The notes: a model not told the origin generated them from the letters alone. A stretch of 64,000 nt of DNA from DASQHY01 sp035602605 (GCA_035602605.1 DATNLZ010000102.1:1-64000); one strand, 5' to 3'; positions 8,669 to 17,927 are shown, numbered from the stretch's first letter. Made by a program: numbers and translations.

Positions 8669-10487
8669 TCGTTTGTGTGCACCGCCCGAGTCGCGCGAAT
8701 CCCCAAATATACATCTTATCGGCAAAAGAAAGGCGGACGCGGGAAACGACATCGTAGCCACGCGCTTCGATGCGACCAAGCAACGTGCTGTACGTGCGGA
8801 CCAGTCCCCATAACGCGGCGCGGCTTTCAGGCTCGACAAGGGAAATCAGTTCGGCGCCTTCCCGGTAAAAATGCCAGGCTCGGTCAGCTTCGAAGCGCAG
8901 CAACTCGCGCAATGCCGGCGTTATAGCTTTGCCCGCAAGTTCCTCGGGCAAAACCCCAAAGCGCCGCAGATCCTCCTCGGGCAAATACACGCGCCCAATC
9001 GCATAATCGCTCGCAACGTCGCGAATGATATTCGTCAATTGAAATGCCAAACCAAGTTTTTCCGCGAGGTCGAGTGCGCGCGCCTCACGAAAGCCGAAAA
9101 CGTGAACACAATTCAGTCCCACCGTGCCGGCCACGCGGTAGCAATACTCGCGAAGCCGGTCAAACGTGGCATAAGAGGAAACCGTCAAATCCATCTCCGC
9201 GCCGGAAATCAGGTCATGAAGATAACGCGCGGGAATTTTGTATTTGCCGAGTGTGTCGACGAGTGCGGGCAGAACGGGGTGTTCTCCGCCTCCGCTGCCA
9301 GTCACCGCGGCCTCCAGGGCCGCGCGCCAGCGCGCGAGCCCCCGCTGCTTGGAAGCCACGTCGCCAGCCTCATCAGCAACATCATCGACCAATCGCATGA
9401 ACGCATAGAGTGCGGCCAGCGCATCACGCTTGGCGCTTGGTAAAAGATAAAATGCGTAATAAAAATTGCTCGCGGCCGCACGAACCACGCCGTGGCATTC
9501 GGAATAGGAACGCGCGAGCGCGCCGGGCGATGCCGCTGATTCCGTTGTCGTAGGAACCACGGGCCCAGTCTGGTTTTTGGGTCCCCTGAGTAGCAATCGC
9601 GACGCCAACGCTCGGCCCAGCAATCGCATTTGTGCGATACGGCCAATGGCAGGCCGCTGCTGCAGCGTATTATAGCCGATCGCTTCAATGGCCCTCAGAA
9701 CGGCCAGACCACCGCGGCTGAACATCTCTATGTCAATCCGTAAACTGGAATCGAGAGTCTGCGCCAGCGCAAAGCCGGAGGCGAAAAGCTCGCGTGTCCG
9801 CGCAAGCAGGTCTTTCATCAGAGCAATGTAGCGCTCGTCGAATTGCCGTGTGACGATTTCGCTTTCGGTCAAGCCATGTGCGGCGAGTGCATCAAGGGGA
9901 ATGTAAATACGACCTTTTTCCAAATCGCGCGAAACGTCTTGCCAGAAATTTGCGAGCTGCAGAGCTGTACAGGTATCATCTGAAAACCTTTGGCGCTCGG
10001 CGTCGCGATAGCCGCAAAGATAGAGAACCAGCCGTCCGACCGGCTCAGCCGAATAGCGGCAGTAGCCCAGCACCTCGCCCCACGTGGCGTAGCGCTTCAC
10101 CGTCTGATCCTGGCGAAATGCAACCAGCAAATCGCGGAATGGCTCGATGGGAATATCGCAGGCGCGAATCGTTTCGGCAAGCGCCACGAACACCGCGTGC
10201 GCCGGATGGCCGTCATAGCAGGCCACCAGCTCGCCGTCCCACCAATCAAGTAGCTCGAGCGCGCGAGCGGGATCGCGTACCTCGTCGCCGAGATCGTCTG
10301 CCCAACGGCAGTAAGCGTACACATCGCAAAAATGCTGGTGCAGCCGCCGCGGAAGCAGCCAGGAAACTACATTGAAATTTTCGTAATGATTGATTGCCAG
10401 CCAGCGGGTGTACCGCTGCGCCTGTTCCGTCGAGCAACCGGCGGACGGCACATATCGCGCGATATCGAGTTCAGATGGAGCCAGCAT
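8598..10487 (-). CDS. hpnC/hpnD: Fused HpnC-HpnD: hydroxysqualene synthase plus presqualene diphosphate synthase
   Basis: A single 629-residue frame contains two complete trans-isoprenyl diphosphate synthase (squalene/phytoene synthase) domains. Residues 1-300 are HpnC-like with the Asp motifs ADDLGDE (Asp64-Glu69) and NFWQDVSRD (Asp184, Asp188). Residues 325-605 are HpnD-like with VDDVADE (Asp368-Glu373) and NIIRDVASD (Asp490, Asp494). A polar linker of about 25 residues joins them. HpnD makes presqualene diphosphate from two farnesyl diphosphates; HpnC converts it to hydroxysqualene. In most genomes these are two adjacent genes. All Asp-rich motifs are kept in both halves, so both are probably active. 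Gap to the upstream dehydrogenase gene is 39 nt; its 3' end overlaps hpnE. Confidence 0.9.
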   Translation of the reverse strand: MLAPSELDIARYVPSAGCSTEQAQRYTRWLAINHYENFNVVSWLLPRRLHQHFCDVYAYCRWADDLGDEVRDPARALELLDWWDGELVACYDGHPAHAVFVALAETIRACDIPIEPFRDLLVAFRQDQTVKRYATWGEVLGYCRYSAEPVGRLVLYLCGYRDAERQRFSDDTCTALQLANFWQDVSRDLEKGRIYIPLDALAAHGLTESEIVTRQFDERYIALMKDLLARTRELFASGFALAQTLDSSLRIDIEMFSRGGLAVLRAIEAIGYNTLQQRPAIGRIAQMRLLGRALASRLLLRGPKNQTGPVVPTTTESAASPGALARSYSECHGVVRAAASNFYYAFYLLPSAKRDALAALYAFMRLVDDVADEAGDVASKQRGLARWRAALEAAVTGSGGGEHPVLPALVDTLGKYKIPARYLHDLISGAEMDLTVSSYATFDRLREYCYRVAGTVGLNCVHVFGFREARALDLAEKLGLAFQLTNIIRDVASDYAIGRVYLPEEDLRRFGVLPEELAGKAITPALRELLRFEADRAWHFYREGAELISLVEPESRAALWGLVRTYSTLLGRIEARGYDVVSRVRLSFADKMYIWGFARLGRCTQTNVFEKRDSDRRGIGRLVGGRRAG

Positions 10488-10526
10488 GATCGTGAGAAGC
10501 TGCGGAGTCTCGGTTGGGCGTCAGCG

Positions 10527-11615
10527 TCACGGGTGGACGGCAAACTTGATTTCGCGGCTGCGCGCTTTCATCTTCTCGAAGGCTTGCGGCAACTCGGCTA
10601 GCGAAATCGATCCGGTCACAAAATCTTTGGCAGAAATTTCGCCGCGACCGATCATCTCCAAACCCTCACGAATAAATCGCGGTGTGTGGTGGAACGTGGA
10701 CTTGATGGTAACCTCGGAGTAATGAATGGCGGCGGGCGCAATCTCAATGCGCGAGTCTTCGGGAAGCCCACTAAAAAGATTCAGCGTGCCGCCGCGGCGC
10801 ACCATCTCGAGCGCCCACTGCCAGCTCTTGGAGGTACCGGCGGCTTCGATCACGCAGTCCGCTCCGCGCTCGTTTCCTGTTAGCTTTCGCACCGCACCAA
10901 CTGCGTCGGGCATTCCGGTTACGTTCAGGGTTATCTCCGCGCCCATGCGTCGCGCCGCTTCGAGCTGTCCGGCACGCTTGCCGAGCGCAATCACGCGCAC
11001 CGCGCGACCGGAGAGCACACGAATAAACTTTAGGCCAATCGGCCCGCAGCCGATAACCACAACCGTATCGCCCGGACGGATACTTACTTCATGAACGCCG
11101 CGCAGCACGCAGGCCAGAGGCTCGACCAGTGCCGCATCGAGATCGGAAACATGGTCCGGAATCTCAAGCATGTTTTCGCGCACGATGCGTCCGGGAATGC
11201 GCATGTATTCGGCATAAGCGCCATTATTAAAAAGAAGGTCTTCGCACAAATTTTCTTGATCGCGCAGGCAGTAGTAGCATGCCCGGCACGGGGCCGAATT
11301 GGCCGGCAGCACGCGCACACCGGGATGCCAGTGCGGTGACACATCAGCGCCCACCGCCACGATTTCGCCCACCAATTCATGGCCAAAGACCGCAGGCGGC
11401 GTGATCATTCGCGCGTGATATCCGCGCTTCCAAACTTTTAGGTCGGTTCCATCGGTGAGAGCCACCCGTACACGCACGAGCACTTCGTCCGGGGCGATCG
11501 CGGGAATCTCGATTTGCGCAATCCGCAAATCCTCGCTGCCATACAGAACCGCCGCAGTCATCCGCCCGACGGGTACCACGTGTTCTGTCCGGTGTTGTGT
11601 GGCTTGCTGCGGCAT
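10527..11615 (-). CDS. Zinc-type MDR alcohol/polyol dehydrogenase within hopanoid operon (copy A)
   Basis: The 362-residue protein is a medium-chain dehydrogenase: GroES-like domain with FGHELVG, structural-zinc loop with four Cys (CRACYYC...C), an active-site Glu in ALVEPLAC, and a Rossmann motif VIGCGPIGL. The usual catalytic Cys before GTD is replaced by Asp (Asp55 in LTDGTD). Cys-to-Asp is known at this position in some archaeal glucose dehydrogenases, so zinc may still bind. The closest general resemblance is to threonine/sorbitol dehydrogenases. It sits 21 nt after copy B and 39 nt before hpnC-hpnD, so it is co-expressed with hopanoid genes. A role in reducing or oxidising the sugar-derived side chain is inference. 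An internal ATG at 11561 is an alternative start. Confidence 0.85.
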   Translation of the reverse strand: MPQQATQHRTEHVVPVGRMTAAVLYGSEDLRIAQIEIPAIAPDEVLVRVRVALTDGTDLKVWKRGYHARMITPPAVFGHELVGEIVAVGADVSPHWHPGVRVLPANSAPCRACYYCLRDQENLCEDLLFNNGAYAEYMRIPGRIVRENMLEIPDHVSDLDAALVEPLACVLRGVHEVSIRPGDTVVVIGCGPIGLKFIRVLSGRAVRVIALGKRAGQLEAARRMGAEITLNVTGMPDAVGAVRKLTGNERGADCVIEAAGTSKSWQWALEMVRRGGTLNLFSGLPEDSRIEIAPAAIHYSEVTIKSTFHHTPRFIREGLEMIGRGEISAKDFVTGSISLAELPQAFEKMKARSREIKFAVHP

Positions 11616-11636
11616 AGTTTGTAGTCCACGCCCTGC

Positions 11637-12737
11637 TTATGAGTACGTGATCAAAACCTTTAGGGACTCGCTCGTGGGTCGCGCAGTCAATTCCAGCGCC
11701 TGTTGTATCCTATCGAGCGGGAAACGGTGCGTGACGAGCCCAGCGACGGGCAAGCGGCGCGAAAAAATCATTTCTGCCACTGACTTTTGGATGTCAACTG
11801 ACGCACTATAGCTGCCTAGGATTTCTTTTTCCTCGATTCCGACCGCGGCGGCCGAAAACTCCAGCTTGAGTACCGGATCGTTCTGTGCAAAGAGTAACAC
11901 ACGCCCGCCCGGCCGTGCTGCGGCAAGTGCTTCGCTTAGAACATGGGCATACGATGTCGCTACGATCACGCAATCAGCGCCTCGCCCTTCGGTGCCGGCG
12001 CGAACTTCGTCAAGTAGCGTGCCAGCAGAGGGATCGAATGCCGCGTCGGCGCCCATTTGCAAACTCTTCGAGCGACGCTCGGCCATCGGATCGCTCACCA
12101 ATACGATAGCACCGGCCAGCTTGCTGAGCATCATCAGCAGCAAACCTACCGGCCCTTGCCCAATCACGAGAATCTTTTCCCTTGCGGCGACGCGAGCTTT
12201 CTCGACGGCCTTCACCATGGTGTTCACCGGCTCGATGAAGGTGGCCTCCTCAAATGTGATTCCCGGAGGAATCGCGACGATGCCGTGCTCAGCCACCCGG
12301 GGCATGGCCTTTACATACTCAGCGAAGCCTCCACCGTTCGGGGTAAAGCCGGCGGTAAGACCCGTTTTCTTGTACCCGGGACATTGGGAATAAAGTTGGC
12401 GCTCACAATAGAAGCAGCTCCCGCATGGCACGTGGTGAAAGCTCATGACGCGATCTCCCGGTTTCCACTGGGTGACCCCGCGTCCAACCTCGACCACCGT
12501 TCCCGCGATTTCGTGCCCGAGAATTTGTGGCGGCTCGACAAGCCCATGAAAAATTTTCTTGATGTCTGTCCCGCAAATCCCGCAAGCGGCCACGCGAATC
12601 AAAACCTCGCCACTGGAAACTTCGGGTACGGCTACTTGCTCCACCTCGACGCGTCCCTTGCCTCGATAAACGCCCGCGTGCATCAGCTTCCCTGCTTGCG
12701 TCGTGGCAGCCTCGAGAATCACCCCGGTGCGGCTCAT
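11637..12737 (-). CDS. Zinc-type MDR alcohol/polyol dehydrogenase within hopanoid operon (copy B)
   Basis: The 366-residue medium-chain dehydrogenase keeps all canonical ligands: catalytic CGICGTD, LGHEIAG, four-Cys structural zinc loop (CGSCFYC...C), FIEPVNTM, and a Rossmann motif VIGQGPVGL. It resembles sorbitol/threonine dehydrogenases acting on polyols or sugars. The start ATG overlaps the hpnG stop by 4 nt (ATGA), so it is translationally coupled to the gene that makes ribosylhopane. This makes a role in side-chain redox chemistry plausible, though no substrate can be read from sequence. It is clearly distinct from copy A (different N-terminus and Zn ligands), not a recent duplicate. Confidence 0.87.
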   Translation of the reverse strand: MSRTGVILEAATTQAGKLMHAGVYRGKGRVEVEQVAVPEVSSGEVLIRVAACGICGTDIKKIFHGLVEPPQILGHEIAGTVVEVGRGVTQWKPGDRVMSFHHVPCGSCFYCERQLYSQCPGYKKTGLTAGFTPNGGGFAEYVKAMPRVAEHGIVAIPPGITFEEATFIEPVNTMVKAVEKARVAAREKILVIGQGPVGLLLMMLSKLAGAIVLVSDPMAERRSKSLQMGADAAFDPSAGTLLDEVRAGTEGRGADCVIVATSYAHVLSEALAAARPGGRVLLFAQNDPVLKLEFSAAAVGIEEKEILGSYSASVDIQKSVAEMIFSRRLPVAGLVTHRFPLDRIQQALELTARPTSESLKVLITYS

Positions 12738-13498
12738 GTCGCTGATATCTCCACGAGCTCCACAGGATGGTCGCCCTCGGTGTCCAACGATACGTTCTGG
12801 ATGTACGCCTCGAGAAATTTGGCAAGTGATGCCGCAGCGATTCGGCTTCTCCTTCCGAGACGAATCAGTGCCGACAACTTTAACGGATGCGCGGCGACAT
12901 ACCGGACGATTTGGCCAGGTCGCGCATGTCCCCGGGCGTCCACTATGGTATCGATACCCGGGGGGATAGCTTCGTCGATCTGGTCAGTAATTACCCGGAT
13001 TGCTACCCCAGGCAAATTGTGTTCCTTGGCGATGGAGAGAATCGTGAAACTCTCCATATCCACGGCATCTGCGCTGGGACTCAACTGTTTCTTTTCCTCG
13101 GCGGTGTTCACTACTTTGTCTGTCGTCAAAAAAATGTTTGCTGGCGCTGCTCCCTGACGAAGTCCTGAGGCATAGAGTTTCTCCGAGCACTCGATGACCT
13201 TTGATGTGCCGCGTTGCCGTACCGCTTGCGCAACTAAAATGTCGCCCACTTTATGACTCACCTTCAAAGAGCCCGCAAATCCCGAAGCGATGCACACGCC
13301 GTGCGGGATGCTCATGGCTAATTCTGACACGCATCGTGCGTTCTCAGGACCCATACCGCTAACCACAAAATCAACGCTAGCCCGCCCTATTTGCGTGCGG
13401 TAGAGAGTCACCATTCCAACGCGGACCAGTTCAAAATCGCGTAGCTTTCGCCAGGGAGCGAACTCCGCGTCTACCGCAAAAACAACCAGGACTCTCAC
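12734..13498 (-). CDS. hpnG: HpnG-type nucleoside phosphorylase (adenosylhopane to ribosylhopane)
   Basis: The 254-residue protein belongs to the purine/MTA nucleoside phosphorylase superfamily: FAVDAEFAPW start, VVSGMGPENA, ASGFAGSL, and the substrate-binding DAVDMESFTI near residue 145. HpnG removes adenine from adenosylhopane in C35 hopanoid biosynthesis. The position between hpnA and dehydrogenase B, within the hpn operon and just downstream of hpnH, supports this over an MTA/SAH nucleosidase. Translation probably starts at GTG (13498), 24 nt after hpnA, and its stop overlaps the next ATG. Confidence 0.85.
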   Translation of the reverse strand: MRVLVVFAVDAEFAPWRKLRDFELVRVGMVTLYRTQIGRASVDFVVSGMGPENARCVSELAMSIPHGVCIASGFAGSLKVSHKVGDILVAQAVRQRGTSKVIECSEKLYASGLRQGAAPANIFLTTDKVVNTAEEKKQLSPSADAVDMESFTILSIAKEHNLPGVAIRVITDQIDEAIPPGIDTIVDARGHARPGQIVRYVAAHPLKLSALIRLGRRSRIAAASLAKFLEAYIQNVSLDTEGDHPVELVEISAT

Positions 13499-13522
13499 GG
13501 TGCCTGCCGATCAGCCGCGCAT

Positions 13523-14545
13523 TTACGCCGCACGGACCTGGGCGAGTCGCTTCGCCGCCCGCACGGTGACGTAGCCGTTAGCCTCGTACCAGCGCACCGC
13601 GCGCTCAAGGGCTGCCGCAACGGGCGAGGCAACGAAATTCAGTTCGCGCTGCGCCTTCGAGCAATCCACAAACATCATGTGGCGCGCGATCTTCACGCCT
13701 TCAACGGGAATCTGCGGCTCGCGGCCACACAGCCGAGAGAAAGCGTTTTCAGCGAACGCGAAAGCTAACGCGGCGCGGTGGGGAATTTTCAACCGCGGTG
13801 CGGGACGTCCGGTAATTCTCGACAAAATATCCAGCAATTGTTTTAGAGTGAAATTCTCGCCGCCAAGTAAATAACGTTGTCCCACTTTTCCCAGTTGCGC
13901 CGCAAGCAAATGACCCGCCGCAGCATCCTCAACACCTACAAAATTCAATCCAGTTTCTACGTAACCGGGCATTTTGCCGTTCAAGAAATCCAAAATAATT
14001 TTTCCAGTGGGTGTCGGTTTCCAATCCCCGGGGCCGACTGGAGTTGTCGGACTAACCACGATGACGGGCAGACCTCTTTGCGCAGCCGCAAGCGCTTCTT
14101 GCTCGGCAAGCCACTTCGAGCGCTTGTAATGCCCCACCATTTCGTCGAGCTCACTTTCGGTATCTTCACTGGGCAAACTGGGGCGATCCACGGCAATCGT
14201 CGCCACCGTGCTGGTGTAAATAAATTGCTTAACACCCGCGCGACGAGAGGCTTCCAGAAGATTCTTTGTACCGGTTACATTGGATTCATAAATGTCCTGC
14301 GGGTTGCGTGCCCACAACCGATAATCGGCAGCAACATGAAAGACGCGACTCACACCATGCAATGCGCGGTCGAGTGACGCCGCATCGCGCAAATCGCCTT
14401 GAGTTTTTTCGACCGGGAGACCTTCGATAGCGCGCAGCTGGCTGGAGGCACGGACAAGGACCCGCACCGCATCGCCTCGTGCGACTAATTGCCGGGCCAC
14501 ATGGCTTCCGAGGAAGCCCGAGGCGCCGGTGACCAGTGTGGTCAT
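13523..14545 (-). CDS. hpnA: HpnA hopanoid-associated NAD-dependent sugar epimerase
   Basis: The 340-residue short-chain (extended SDR) protein has TGASGFLGSHVA at the N-terminus, a YKRSKWLAE catalytic Tyr-Lys pair (YxxxK), an upstream TSTVAT, and the PTTPVGPGDWKPTPTG segment typical of HpnA. HpnA accompanies hopanoid clusters; its exact reaction is not established. The ATG overlaps the hpnH stop by 4 nt. No signal peptide, so cytoplasmic. Confidence 0.9.
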   Translation of the reverse strand: MTTLVTGASGFLGSHVARQLVARGDAVRVLVRASSQLRAIEGLPVEKTQGDLRDAASLDRALHGVSRVFHVAADYRLWARNPQDIYESNVTGTKNLLEASRRAGVKQFIYTSTVATIAVDRPSLPSEDTESELDEMVGHYKRSKWLAEQEALAAAQRGLPVIVVSPTTPVGPGDWKPTPTGKIILDFLNGKMPGYVETGLNFVGVEDAAAGHLLAAQLGKVGQRYLLGGENFTLKQLLDILSRITGRPAPRLKIPHRAALAFAFAENAFSRLCGREPQIPVEGVKIARHMMFVDCSKAQRELNFVASPVAAALERAVRWYEANGYVTVRAAKRLAQVRAA

Positions 14546-15753
14546 AGAACTCGTAAGCGGCCGTCTGAGGATACCAGTTCCGTTGCGCTCGCTGGGGGCG
14601 CGCCAACATGCAGTTTGTCCTGCGCCTTATCGTGCCTCGGCTCGGAACTAGCGGGCGAGTGGCCATTCCCGTGGATGCCGGAGTGACCATCGCCGTTCGC
14701 GGGGCCGTGGTCGCATGGTGGTTTTATCTTCCCACGCGCGCCGCCCATCTTGCCGTTCAACTGCCATGAGAGCATCTTCCAGTTGTCGCCGAGCTTATGA
14801 TGTGCGCCGAGGACGGCAGAGGCTTCAAAGCCAACGTGCACCATGCAATCTTCGCAGCGTGGGTCATTGCCGCGTCCATATTTTTCCCACGGAGTATTAT
14901 CGATAAATTCCTTGAACGAGCTGTGATGCTGGTCGGTCATCAGATAGCAGGGACCCTTCCAGCCAAGCGGGTTGTACGTTGGGTTGCCCCAGGCGGTGCA
15001 AGTCAGCTCGCGCTCTCCGCGAAGGTACTCAAGAAAAATCGGCGACGTCATGAGGTTATATTTTTCGAGCAATGCCGTGGCCTGGTTGAACTTCTCGCGA
15101 ATTTCCGCACGCGACATGAAGATATCTTTGGTCTGCACCGCGGCGTAAGAATATGCCGGAGAGAGCATGTAACCATCCACGCCCAATTGGTGGAGGTAGG
15201 CATAAAGGTCAGCGATCTCGTGGATGTCGGTCTCTTTATAAATGGTGGTATTGGAGCACACCAGAAATCCCGCAGCCTTGGCAGCCTTGATGCCTTCAAT
15301 GGCTTCTTGAAAAACACCGTCGCGTTCGACAGCCAGATCGTGAGAGCGCTCTAGGCCGTCGAGGTGGACATTCCAGAAAAAGCTGGAGGTCGGCTTGAAT
15401 TCGTGCAGCCTCTTGCGGATGAACATGCCGTTGGTGCAGAGATAAATATGGCGGCCGCGCGCAAGAATTTCACGCGTGAGCCTTCCGATCTCCGGATAGA
15501 TCATCGGCTCACCGCCGCAAATCGAAACGATTGGCGCGCCGCAGTCTTCCATGGCAGCCAGGCATTCCTCGACAGTCAGGGTTTCGTTGATCGTCGATTT
15601 ATATTCGCGGATACGTCCGCAGCCGGTGCAGGTCAGATTGCAGGCGTGTAGAGGCTCGAGCATCATGACCAGCGGAAATTTCTTCTCGCCGCGAATTTTC
15701 TTTCCGGCGATATATTTCGCCAGATTCGCGGTGAGCTTGATCGGAAACCTCAT
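14542..15753 (-). CDS. hpnH: HpnH adenosyl-hopene transferase (radical SAM)
   Basis: The 403-residue radical SAM enzyme has the cluster motif CNLTCTGC (Cys38, Cys42, Cys45) and SICGGEPMIY, plus a Cys-rich SPASM-like C-terminal part (RCEDCMVHVGFE). HpnH adds the 5'-deoxyadenosyl radical to diploptene to form adenosylhopane, the first step of C35 side-chain formation. It differs from typical HpnH in a low-complexity C-terminal tail (about residues 340-403) rich in Gly, His and Ser. Both ends overlap neighbours by 4 nt (shc and hpnA). Confidence 0.93.
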   Translation of the reverse strand: MRFPIKLTANLAKYIAGKKIRGEKKFPLVMMLEPLHACNLTCTGCGRIREYKSTINETLTVEECLAAMEDCGAPIVSICGGEPMIYPEIGRLTREILARGRHIYLCTNGMFIRKRLHEFKPTSSFFWNVHLDGLERSHDLAVERDGVFQEAIEGIKAAKAAGFLVCSNTTIYKETDIHEIADLYAYLHQLGVDGYMLSPAYSYAAVQTKDIFMSRAEIREKFNQATALLEKYNLMTSPIFLEYLRGERELTCTAWGNPTYNPLGWKGPCYLMTDQHHSSFKEFIDNTPWEKYGRGNDPRCEDCMVHVGFEASAVLGAHHKLGDNWKMLSWQLNGKMGGARGKIKPPCDHGPANGDGHSGIHGNGHSPASSEPRHDKAQDKLHVGAPPASATELVSSDGRLRVL

Positions 15754-17777
15754 GCAACCCCCTGGAGCCCAGTACGCTGGCGGAAATCGCGAGACTGGAA
15801 TTCGAGGGCGTGAAATTCGCGAGTGCCCTGCTGTAAATTACGGAATCTAGCCAGCGCATAGAGCGGAAAATAATTCCGATATAAGTGATACTTCAGATAA
15901 AAAACACATGGGAAACCGGTACCGGTAAATTCGCGCTCGTCCCAGGAACCGTCTCGGTTCTGCTGCTTGATGAGCCAGCCGACAGCCCGGGCGATAGCCG
16001 GATCGGACTTGTCTGCCGCGGCCAGCAAGCCAATCAAGCCCCAAGCGGTTTGCGATGGCGTGCTCGTGCCCTGGCCCTTGGTGCTGGGGTCATAATACGA
16101 GTGGATGGACTCGCCGAAGCTGCCATCCGGTTTTTGCACGGCGCACAGCCAAGTGAATGCGCGGCGGCAATATTCGCGCGCGGTGAGAGAAACGGTTTCG
16201 AGGGCCCGGAGAACCCCGGCCGTGCCGTAAACGTAGTTTACTCCCCAACGCCCAAACCAGGATCCATCTTCGCACTGATCTTTAAGCAGGAATTTGACGC
16301 CGCGCTGCATGATCGGATCGTCAGCAGGCCAGCCATAACGCCCCAGGCATTCGAGCACTCGCGCCGTAACGTCGGCGGTCGAGGGGTCAATCATCGCGTT
16401 ATGATCGGCAAAGGGGATATGAGTCAGCGTGTTGCGATTATTGTCGCGGTCAAAAGCGCCCCAGCCGCCATCCCGATTCTGCATACTGATCAGCCACTGC
16501 AGCCCGCGCCGCACCGCTGCCTGCATAGGCCCCTTGTCGGGATAATCGACTCGCTGCAGCGCCATTAACACGAAGGCCGAATCATCCACATCAGGATAAA
16601 AATCGTTGCGGAATTCAAAGACCCACCCTCCGGGCGCGGCGTCTTTGTTTCTCACTTGCCAGTCCCCGCTGCCAACCACCTGCCGGTCGAGCACCCAGCG
16701 AGCTGCACTCACCAGCGCAGGATGATTGGGAGGTAGTCCGGCCTCGGCGAGCGCGACCATTGCGATGGCCGTATCCCACACCGGCGAAACGCATGGACTC
16801 ACCCGGATGATGTCGCCTTCTTCGATTTCAAAACGCGCCAGCTCGCCGATTTCTCGCGCCGTCAGCGGATCGTCAGGCGAATGTCCCAGGGCCAGCAATG
16901 CAAAAATCGAATTCATCATCGCCGGATAAATGGCCGCAAGGCCTTCGGTGCGCTCCAAATGCGTGAGCATCCATGCACGGGCTTGCCGCAGCGCACGCTG
17001 CCGCAGCGGCTTCCAAGGCAGCTTCTCATACAGCTTTAGAGCGCGGTCGAGCGCCAGAAAAATGTTGCGCCAGCTAATGGCACGATCATCCCAATCAAAC
17101 GCTGCGGTTTTGCGCGAAGGATCGCGATACAGCTCGTCTACGTCGGCCTGAGCCGGCAAATTCCAGCGCGGTTTGTTGGCATAAAGAATGGCCAGTGGAA
17201 TGACAATCGCGCGCGTCCACGAAGACATCTCGTAAATGTTCAGGTAAAACCAACTGGGCAGGAGCATTAGTTCGGGGGGTACCGCCGGTACCATATCCCA
17301 GCTAACCGCACCCACAAGGGCAAGGTAGAAACGGGTATAGGAATTGGTGCGCTCAAGACCTCCCAATCGATGCACCGCTTCGCGGGCTAACTTCAGATGC
17401 ACTGAATCCGGAGAGTCGCCGGCCAACTTTAAGGCAAAGTAGGCTTTTACCGTGGCATTCAGCTCCGGGGGACCGTCGGGATAGATGCTCCAGCCACCGT
17501 CCGGCTGTTGATGCCGCCGGACATAATTCGCCATTTTGGCGATGCGATGCGGGTCAGCCTTGCCCAAAATATGGAGGTAAAAGATGTAATCTGATTCGAG
17601 GGTAGTATCAGCCTCCAACTCGCCTTGCCAATATCCGGCTTCGTCCTGGAGCGAAAGGAGGTGGTTAGCGCCACGCTCGATCGCTTGCTCGAGATAGCCC
17701 TCTAGAGCAAGCCGCCTATGTGCGATAGATGGGCCGCTTTCCTCATGATCAACGCCAATTTTTGTTCCCGTCGCCAA
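15750..17777 (-). CDS. shc: Squalene-hopene cyclase
   Basis: The 675-residue terpene cyclase (HpnF) converts squalene to hopene/diplopterol at the membrane. The protonating DxDD motif is DVDD at 396-399, and several QW repeats are visible (QQPDGGW, MQNRDGGWGAF, DQCEDGSW, VQKPDGSFGE, QQNRDGSW). Length is normal. Translation probably starts at TTG (17775-17777), preceded by GGGAG; no ATG is better placed. First gene of the hopanoid operon; its stop overlaps the hpnH start by 4 nt. Expression is probably driven by the promoter at 17928-17955. Confidence 0.95.
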   Translation of the reverse strand: MATGTKIGVDHEESGPSIAHRRLALEGYLEQAIERGANHLLSLQDEAGYWQGELEADTTLESDYIFYLHILGKADPHRIAKMANYVRRHQQPDGGWSIYPDGPPELNATVKAYFALKLAGDSPDSVHLKLAREAVHRLGGLERTNSYTRFYLALVGAVSWDMVPAVPPELMLLPSWFYLNIYEMSSWTRAIVIPLAILYANKPRWNLPAQADVDELYRDPSRKTAAFDWDDRAISWRNIFLALDRALKLYEKLPWKPLRQRALRQARAWMLTHLERTEGLAAIYPAMMNSIFALLALGHSPDDPLTAREIGELARFEIEEGDIIRVSPCVSPVWDTAIAMVALAEAGLPPNHPALVSAARWVLDRQVVGSGDWQVRNKDAAPGGWVFEFRNDFYPDVDDSAFVLMALQRVDYPDKGPMQAAVRRGLQWLISMQNRDGGWGAFDRDNNRNTLTHIPFADHNAMIDPSTADVTARVLECLGRYGWPADDPIMQRGVKFLLKDQCEDGSWFGRWGVNYVYGTAGVLRALETVSLTAREYCRRAFTWLCAVQKPDGSFGESIHSYYDPSTKGQGTSTPSQTAWGLIGLLAAADKSDPAIARAVGWLIKQQNRDGSWDEREFTGTGFPCVFYLKYHLYRNYFPLYALARFRNLQQGTREFHALEFQSRDFRQRTGLQGVA

Positions 17778-17876
17778 AATAACTCCCTCATCACACGACT
17801 ATGCCTAAGGAGCTGCCGACTGACACACTGAGATTACAGGGGGGCAAGAATTGATAGATTCACACCAGTGGCTTCC

Positions 17877-17896
17877 CGGATGGATATGTCCATCCG
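17877..17896 (-). promoter_or_regulatory. Perfect hairpin/palindrome in the hopanoid operon leader
   Basis: CGGATGGA, a TATG loop, and TCCATCCG form a perfect 8-bp stem about 100 nt upstream of the shc start and just downstream of the predicted transcription start. There is no U-run after it, so it is not a classic terminator. It could be an operator palindrome or an RNA stability or regulatory hairpin. The palindrome is seen; its role is inference. Confidence 0.5.
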
Positions 17897-17927
17897 CCCC
17901 CAATTGGAAGCTGCTGATAAGCAATTC

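Noticed and set aside
12057..13157. Long plus-strand ORF of 366 codons antisense to hpnG and dehydrogenase B
   Set aside because: It is entirely antisense to two well-supported genes and has no recognisable motif.
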